From Diphasiastrum complanatum (Eukaryota > Streptophyta > Lycopodiopsida > Lycopodiales > Lycopodiaceae): DNA of 64,000 bases. This document shows positions 57,296 to 64,000 of the stretch, one piece after another (within the stretch, counting starts at the first letter, position 1; each line of letters opens with the position of its first letter). The notes under the pieces were generated by a model. It did no database searches. It was not told the DNA's origin and saw only the letters and a program-made list of their open reading frames with translations. Position numbers and translations under genes: made by a program. The stretch is from positions 19,944,773 through 20,008,772 of the forward strand of contig CM055108.1 of assembly GCA_029204225.1 (NCBI GenBank), given 5' to 3'.

Positions 57296-58095
57296 TTTGA
57301 ATCAAACTTAGAAAAACAGGAATCTCAACCAACCTAAAAGCCAACTCAAAATCCATTCCCAAAAGGTAACCAAAGGCAAAGGCAAGTCACTCATGAAATC
57401 CCAAGGCATAGTGGTCACCAAACTAACCAAATTGTATAGTAGCAGGCCTCACGTCGGTGACGTGGACCCTTAGGCACTAGCGACGCAAAAAGGTTGTAGT
57501 AAGTGTCCTTCTACTTGGACCAATCTTGAAGGCAAAACTAAAATGGTAATCATCCCCAAGGATCAACTTTATTAAATATGGAAGAGGTTACATTCATACA
57601 TAGATCGACTCGAAGCCACCAACACATGCTGGGCATTGTGTGTGGCTAGTGCTGGTAGAGGGAGCTGCGACCTGGCGACTGGATCCTAGCATTGGCTGAG
57701 CTGCCCAAGTTTTGGTCTTTCGAACTCCCCCTATAGTTTTCTTGTGATTCGATGAAACATAGTGTTGTTTGGTAAAGCACGCTTTTCTGGACTTAGAGTT
57801 TATTTTTCTAATTAAGCTTGGAAATCTTGGTAGAATCAATGTTTTAGCTCTCGGATATGGATCTAGGGAGCTATCTCGGCGGACGAAATCAGCTTAGCTC
57901 TTGGATATGGGTCCCAGGATCTGACTAGGCCATGACTCAAGCTCGCTCATGACTTGTGACTACTTGACTAGCTCACCATGAGTCGGAGGCTCAATCCTTG
58001 ACTTCCTAAGTTGCTTTGGGACTTTTTGAGAGTATCACCCCCGCGTAGTCTTACGGGGAATACTTGGTGCTCCCGAGTCAGCTTTACAACATAAT
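57296..58095. repeat. dispersed repeat R1, copy c
   Basis: Parallel to 1-850 over most of its length ('ccaaaaggtaaccaaaggca', 'gaggttacattcatacatag', 'aagcacgctttt', 'cgtagtcttacgggg'). It ends near the same point as copy a. Confidence 0.75.
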
Positions 58096-59780
58096 GGCCT
58101 CATCGTAACATTATGACCATTTTACTAGGTGCAAAAGAGGTCACTAGAAAGACTGTTCCACAAGACATAGCAAATCAACTTCAAAATGGTGCTAATGATA
58201 TGGTTCTGAAAAGTATATTTTATGTGCTTCCAAAAAACATCGCTTGGTTGTGCATTTGTTTGGTTCTTAATTTCAAATATCCATTATTGTTAATAAAGTA
58301 CATTGTGTGACTCTAGGTATGAGCTTAGCACATTATGTAACAGAGCGTGGAACATGAGCAAAGTCTGTTAGCTACTATTCTCATATAGTTCTTGTGTAAG
58401 CACTCACTCATTTGGGAGAATTGTATCATTTTAGCAAGGTGAATAACATGTACTTGAGGTTACATACCAGGTACGTGTATTTTCAAGTGATGATAAGTTC
58501 GCTATACTTTCATGTCCCACATACTTGCTATACGACCCCGTAAGAAAAAATCTCTCCTAGAATTGGTTTATTATTGTTTAAGAAATTTGACTATTTAAGC
58601 TATGATAACAATTTTAAAAGAGGTCATAAGAGAATTTTTAATTATGTTTTTAGTGTTCAAAAGAATACATAAGAGAGCCCAAAGAACACCACATCTTGAA
58701 ACATAAAGGATTAGTGTGGCATTTTAATCTTTATTCCAAAGTGCATTAAGTTGTGCAAAGAATGACATTCCTTGAAAATTTATAAGGTTGCAAGTAGATT
58801 CAAAGAATTTCATGAGACCATAAAACAAATGTAAACAGCTTGAAACTACATGCTGACAAAATTAGAATTTTAAATCCCATAATTTTTTGCAAAAGCATAT
58901 CGTGTCTCATAGAAACTATGCAAAGAGTTGGAGAAGAGTTTTGTAGCCCTTTCATAAGTCCAGAATTTTTTGTGGGCCATAAAATAAAATGCTTTGTCAA
59001 TCCTCTACACCGAGTAATGCATTCCTAGTAACCTTTGCTCGACCAGTTTACCAAGTGCAAAGGTCACCCGAAGTCCACTCCCCAATACAAAAATTGTTGT
59101 AAAGTTCTATCCAAACATTTCTCCAAGAGAAAATTTCCACATCCATCTTAATCTTAAGTGAACACTTGTCTAGGAAATACAAAAAACAAGACAATTCAAA
59201 AATGTCTTCAATCTCTCATGGCTTTCAACTACTAGCCATAGAAGTTTAGTATCCCTAGCAATAACATTAACTTAATCACCTAAAATTGGACGACATTGGT
59301 CTAGAAACTCCTGGCAAAACCGCTCTCAAAACTACCTTTCATTTTGATACCCATTTTGGCACCCAAAAAAATTGGTAAAAAAAATTGGCGTTTTGTCAAA
59401 CCCTAATGGGAGATCCCGGATCATGTTCGGAATGTGGCCTGCACCGTGATACAAACGTAACAAATGAATAAACAATGTTTTCTAATTATATCCACAAATA
59501 AGCCCTAAAAAAGAAACTTCTTGAGACCTAAAGTGACTTCCACTAAAAGTTAGGGTAGATTACTTAACTAGCAAGTTAGGTCAAGGAGGGACAACACACT
59601 CTCCCCCCCCCCCCCCCCCCTCAAACAAAAAAGAAAAAAAAAATGGCTCCATAATCATATAATCATGTACCAAACAAATGAATAAATGAGTTCTTGTCCA
59701 TAGATGAATAAACAAGGACTCAAGGCATGCTTATGCATAAAATTGTAATAAAAGTAGAAAGAAAAAAATAAACAAAAAAC
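58096..59780. other. no gene recognised
   Basis: A/T-rich sequence. Around 58830-59030 a broken plus-strand reading (SLKLHADKIRIL, EEFCSPFISPEFFVGHKI) faintly resembles a LINE or plant RT linker, but I do not rely on it. A (C)18 run lies at 59603-59620. Confidence 0.4.
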
Positions 59781-59784
59781 CCAA

Positions 59785-59880
59785 AGGTGTTGGCCTAGTT
59801 GGTTAGCTTGGCATCCAAAGTTTCTTTGGTCCTAAATTAGAGACTCCCTTTGAAACTAAGAAGCATAAACTGAACACGAG
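59785..59880 (+). repeat. tRNA-derived SINE-like fragment, copy 1
   Basis: TGGCCTAGTTGG at 59791-59802 matches the Pol III box A consensus of tRNA genes. About 27 bases on comes 'ccaaagtttctttggtcct', and the box B position is mutated (aaattagagactccc). A parallel copy at 62.0 kb retains box B. Confidence 0.55.
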
Positions 59881-60287
59881 CATCAAAAATCTCTATCCAA
59901 GGTTTCCACTCTTCTAACACAATGCTGCAATTAAAAAGAATCTAAGGTTTTGGCAACTAATTGAACTCTAATAAGTAATGATGAATCAGCATAGCGGGGG
60001 CAAGAGATACACCGTTTTCAAAGGAATAGGCATAATTTAAGAAAGTTTCAATTTCCTTGCACTTGCATATGTAATGCAGCCAGCTAGTCATCTTCTGAGT
60101 TTGGGCCATTAGACTACTGACGAAAATTATGTGAGCTCACACTGGTTTCCACTTCGGAAACCTCAATTAAAAGACATAACAAAGTAATTAAACAATATGC
60201 AGCTAAATCCACGCTCTCGTCGGCTTGATGTTAGCGAAGAACTGTTCTGATGATAACCCTGAAACAATCTAAAAACAAATTTGCTCT

Positions 60288-60895
60288 CTAATCCTTCTGT
60301 TTTGGTAGACTGAAAGAACGCTTGAGCTGAATCTCACGATTTTCTCTTGTGAAGTAATGATTAGAAAGGTGGACAATGAAGCAGAATTCATATCGCCTCA
60401 TCAAGAAGGTAGACTTTGCCAAAGGCTCTGATGAAGATGAGACATAATTGTCCACTGCTGTCTGTAACAAATGTGCCTTTTCAGGTTTCAGTTTGAAGCC
60501 CCTAAGCTTTACCATCCCTGCACTGGCCATCTCCGCTCTGGATCTACTAACCACGATCTCCTTTTACGCGCTGGTTTAAAAGATCCCTCCCCTTCTTGGT
60601 CTTTCTTTCCCTTTGTTTTCTCTTTGCTGTAATTCAAATTGTTCCAAGCAGTGGACATCCGCCTCAACAGGTTCCTGCAAGATTCTAGTCGTGGCGACTT
60701 AAATCTGGTTTCCGTATCTGGCACATTCCAGCTTGACCACGTGGGAATAATATTTGCACTTCCTAGTTTTTCATAACTCAAGTACCGCATACTCCCTCTA
60801 TCAGGCTCCTCGTAAAAAATACAGGATTCTGAAATACTTCGGGACCTCCGGCAAGATGGACGATCTCGTACAAACATATCCGATATGCTCGCCAT
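60288..60895 (-). CDS. possible host gene of unknown function
   Basis: Two overlapping minus-strand frames. The first, ATG 60895 to 60509, gives 128 residues (MASISDMFVRDRPSCRRSRS, YLSYEKLGS) rich in Arg and Ser. The second, 60554 to 60288, gives about 80 residues (KLRGFKLKPEKAHLLQTAVD, HYFTRENREIQLKRSFSLPK). They could be one gene with an unrecognised splice or frameshift, or two reading artefacts. Codon use and complexity look more gene-like than the surroundings, and no transposon motif is present. I recognise no family. Confidence 0.35.
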
Positions 60896-62009
60896 CGCTA
60901 ATCAGAATTAAGTCGGTGATATTATGAACAGACTATGATACTTACTGTACCCCCAAATATTAGCTCATGATCAGCCAAGTCGTAATGTAGCTGTCACTGT
61001 CAGCAAAAACAATAACTTGCCAACCTTCCGATCTACTACTGGTAACGTTATTATAAAACTCATGAAGGGAGCTACACAATAGATAGGTTATAAGAGGCTT
61101 CTTTTGGTGATGTGATTTTGAACCTCATGAAGGAAGCCACACATTATAATATTATTTGGCATCTAAAGGGCTTCTAATGGAGAGAAAAGCACAAGAGTTC
61201 AAAGTATTAGGTCTAAAAGTAAGAACATAATCAATATATACTCTCCAGTATTGCTGGAAAAAAAAAGAATGGACCATTAACACTAGACTAACATGATGCT
61301 CTGGCGAAAAGGACAAAATCCTCGAACATTGTCATTTGCAGATAATGAGCATTGAAGTTATTCCAAGCTTTTCCAGGTCATACCCGAGTCATCCAAAGAT
61401 AATAGATGATCTGCTTCATCTGATGGACTCAATTTTTCCACAGCTTGCCGGCTCTCCGGATAGATTCTGACTCCAGCCTCAACGAAGTAGACCGGAAGAC
61501 GGATTGTCCACATCCCATAAGAAGAAATGGATCATTATCGCCATCAGCATCATCATCCTTTCATAACTTTTATCATCGTTTGCAAACAAAATGAGATTGA
61601 TTACGACGATGACGCTGAATCGCTGAAGATGCCTGAAACATTATCGCGATCCAACGAAGCCGAATCCCGATAAACGAGATCGGACGAGAAATGGGACCAT
61701 AGGAGGGTAAGTAGGGTAGGTGAGGGGGGTCACATACGAGATCAAGGCAGGCGGAAGGAGGTCAAGTTTGACTGGGTCGTGACTTCCGAGGATATGACCT
61801 ATGTGCCCAAGTTTGGGGTGAGGAGATCAAGTAGCAACGTGGACACGTGATGCTAGGATCCAAAAGGTTTTATTCCCCTAATAAAAAGTAGAGGATCGAG
61901 AGGCCGAGATCATCTTGCCGAATGAATTCTTTTGTCCTTGTATCTTGAAATCGCATCTCATGCATGAGAAATTGTTGCTTCAACGATACTCACATGGTAA
62001 ACGCTTGGA
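60896..62009. other. no gene seen
   Basis: Possible promoter side of the 60.3-60.9 kb candidate gene. Two similar phrases ('cctcatgaaggaagccacac' near 61120 and 'ctcatgaagggagctacaca' near 61060) are a short local duplication. Otherwise nothing distinct. Confidence 0.4.
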
Positions 62010-62098
62010 ATAACTTCTTAGCTTGACATCCAAAGTTTCTTTGGTCTTAGGTTCGAGCCTCCCCTTGGAAACCAAGAAGCATTATCTGCAATTGATAA
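62010..62098 (+). repeat. tRNA-derived SINE-like fragment, copy 2
   Basis: Shares 'ttagcttg(g/a)catccaaagt' through 'tctttggtc' with copy 1. It keeps a good box B, GGTTCGAGCCTCCC (62050-62063), while box A is degenerate. It abuts the LTR that follows. Confidence 0.6.
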
Positions 62099-62564
62099 TG
62101 TTTTGAGGATAACTTTGAATCTTGATTGGGCTAAGCCCAAACTCTCTCCCGTGTGCAGATGTGTGTCTTTAAGTTGCATCACTGATTTCTACTACAAGGT
62201 GGGACTAAAGTCCACAACCCCATCTTGAGGAAAATTATGTGGGGAAAATTCCCACGGATGTGGACCCTCTCCCAAGTCTGACCTCGAGGGAAGTCTCGAG
62301 GCCTTGTGTCCTCCCTCACGTAATGCCAAGTGTGAGTGGGCAAGGGCCTTCCCCATTGATAAAAAGACACCTCTTGTACCATATTTCCATGTTTAATGAA
62401 AAGGAGGGAACTTTACCTTTTTTGGGAGAGAAACATCCTCATTTGCTATTCAATGCTTGTTATTGTTATTGTTGCTTTCTATTTGCTTTCAAGTTCATAT
62501 TTTATTGGTTTCATTAGTTATTGTTTCTCCTTTAGCAAGTAAAATGAGCAAGTGAGCTAACCTC

Positions 62565-62595
<31 letters not shown>

Positions 62596-62830
62596 TCTCT
62601 TTCTCTACTTTCTATCCATCTAACTCTCTATTTCTCCCTCTCTTTTTCACTACAATCATGATGTGTGTGTGGATAGTTTAGGAAGGGGTAGTGTTAAGGT
62701 GGTGTAGTGTTAGTAAAGAGAGTAGAAGCAACTAGAACTTGCAACTAAGCTAGGTTAAGAACCTATCCAAGTGTTCTAACCCTTTTGACAGGCGGAAGGC
62801 TGCTCACCACGACCTTGCATACATCCTACA
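62099..62830 (+). mobile_element. 5' LTR of a gypsy element leaving the window
   Basis: Start estimated at TGTTTTGAGGATAAC, end at 'catcctaca' 62830. Its 3' 480 bases match 11400-11868. After one base, TGGCATCGTTTTCGGGGAC (62832-62850) resembles the tRNA-Asp-type primer-binding site of the 41.68-kb element. A (CT)n/(CTCACT)n tract lies at about 62570-62600. Confidence 0.7.
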
Positions 62831-62850
62831 GTGGCATCGTTTTCGGGGAC

Positions 62851-64000
62851 AGCCTTTCACTAACTAGTTTAGTTACTTCTTTAGTTGTTTTTGCTTTTTT
62901 AGAGTGTTTTAGTGGATTTTAGGTAGAGTTAGCTTGTTTTCCGCATTTTCTTGTGCTTGGACTACTCACAGCTAGCGGGGGATGTGTGATAGGGTAGAGG
63001 AGCTCTAAAAAGCCTCTAAGGGCTTGACATCTAGCCAAAAACCTTGAAAAACCCATAAAAACACTCAAATCTGCATTTTGAAGGAAAAAAGAGGCAAAAA
63101 TCTCATCAGATTTTGTTTTCTCCAAAACCAATGGAAACCATTGACAGCAGCTCCAGGGTACTGTCCCAAACCTGTATAGAAGCCTGTGAGAGTTAGTTCC
63201 AAGCAGATTTTGAAAAATCAGAGAAAAACCATTAAAAATTCAAAAAACCCTTGTAAGAAATTAAAAAAAATTCAGATCTTCATAAGAACTCTCGCAGATC
63301 TCTATAAAGTTTCATATTTATGAGACCAGGGCACAGAGAAGCTTGCGAGAGTTAGTTCCCAGTCTAAGTGCTCTTGCGAAGATTCTTGTGAAGGTTCTTA
63401 GTGAGAAAAAGACGAGAAAATCCATCAAAACCCTCGCAGATACAAAAATTTTCAATTCCAGTGGCCAAGAACCTTCATAGAGAATTCTGAAGTTCCATCT
63501 CAGTGAGACAAGGACACATAAGAGCCTACGAGGGTTAGTTTGATTCCAGTGAGCAGAAAATTGGATTTGAGTGTCTAAAAATCACTAAATTAGAAGATTT
63601 ATCAAATCCTCGCATAAGTAGCTCTTGTAGACCATTTTATTGGCCTCAGAATGTCATTGTATATAAATGATGAAGTCTGCGAGAGTTAGTACAATTTATT
63701 GGTGAAGATCAGATCAAAAAAGTGATTCTGAATCCTCGTAGACAATTTTTTCCTTCATGTGAGAGTTAACCTTCGTAGAGATTTTCAGAGCTAGATCCAC
63801 ATCAGATATAGCTCCTGTAAGCCCTACGAGAGTTATTTCCCAGTAATTATTGAAAAATCAAGATTTTTTATTGAAAATAGTGAAAGAACCTTCGCACAGC
63901 CAACCCTCACACGAGTAACCTTCACAAACAAGATCAGTAGGTAGATCTGCACTAGATCCAGCTACTGTGAAAATCTCAGGTCAATCGGAGCAAGGATCAA
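62851..64000 (+). other. gypsy leader with a diverged repeat, continues past the window
   Basis: The phrase 'g(c/t)gagagttagttcc' or close variants recurs at about 63187, 63349, 63529, 63680, 63759 and 63821, mostly 140-180 bases apart. 'cctcgcaga' or 'cttcgca' comes between. It reads as a diverged tandem array of about 160-bp units. No coding frame was seen. Confidence 0.6.

Noticed and set aside
58830-59030. LINE reverse transcriptase tail
   Set aside because: Only a faint, broken resemblance, with no catalytic motif or endonuclease nearby.

Overview
This window is nuclear DNA of a land plant with a large, repeat-rich genome. The evidence is a plant-type heptahelical (PAQR/HHP) gene with a GT-AG intron, a fragment of plant mitochondrial rpl16, many nested Ty1/copia and Ty3/gypsy LTR elements with plant-type primer-binding sites, and long (GA)n tracts. 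A fern or gymnosperm would fit, but nothing seen by eye settles the lineage. Only one clearly intact ordinary host gene is recognised, HHP at 6.1-7.7 kb. A second, weak candidate lies at 60.3-60.9 kb.

Layout. 0-5.1 kb: decayed gypsy and copia remnants inside a dispersed repeat that recurs inverted at 3.0 kb and directly at 57.3 kb. 5.1-7.7 kb: the HHP gene and its 3' flank, which holds a perfect 24-bp hairpin. 7.9-8.25 kb: an rpl16 mitochondrial pseudogene between short direct repeats. 9.2-11.9 kb: a gag-like remnant with an LTR. 12.3-13.4 and 17.0-19.7 kb: three decayed copia pol fragments, the last two back to back. 14.06 kb: an 82-unit GA tract. 19.7-24.7 kb: two minus-strand gypsy remnants. 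24.7-53.75 kb: the most unusual region, described below. 53.75-58.1 kb: an old LTR-like repeat pair and more dispersed repeat. 59.8 and 62.0 kb: tRNA-derived SINE-like pieces. 62.1-64 kb: LTR, primer-binding site and repetitive leader of a gypsy element that runs off the window.

The unusual region. When the retroelements are removed in silico, two pairs of convergent, intron-containing genes remain: i(+) with ii(-), and iii(+) with iv(-). The left end of each pair starts with a related motif (TTAGAGGAGTT, then about ten bases later CAAAAGGGC). Gene iv encodes a CENH3-like histone fold that continues, through a basic proline-rich linker, into a Ulp1/C48-like cysteine peptidase. I know of no described protein with that architecture. 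The reading is broken by a copia insertion inside the histone fold, one frameshift and one stop at the conserved His-Trp motif. The four genes may be cargo or machinery of an undescribed DNA transposon family; that is inference.

The nested retroelements date the region. Copia 1 (25000-31430) has LTRs that look identical, a 5-bp target duplication and an uninterrupted 1317-residue Gag-Pol, so it is recent. Copia 2 (34459-40597) has 682/676-bp LTRs, a target duplication, one internal stop and an altered protease motif. A solo LTR (46090-46920) and copia 3 (48974-53526) are older. Each of the four sits inside the coding sequence of one of the four genes, and the reading frame closes across the target duplication in at least three.
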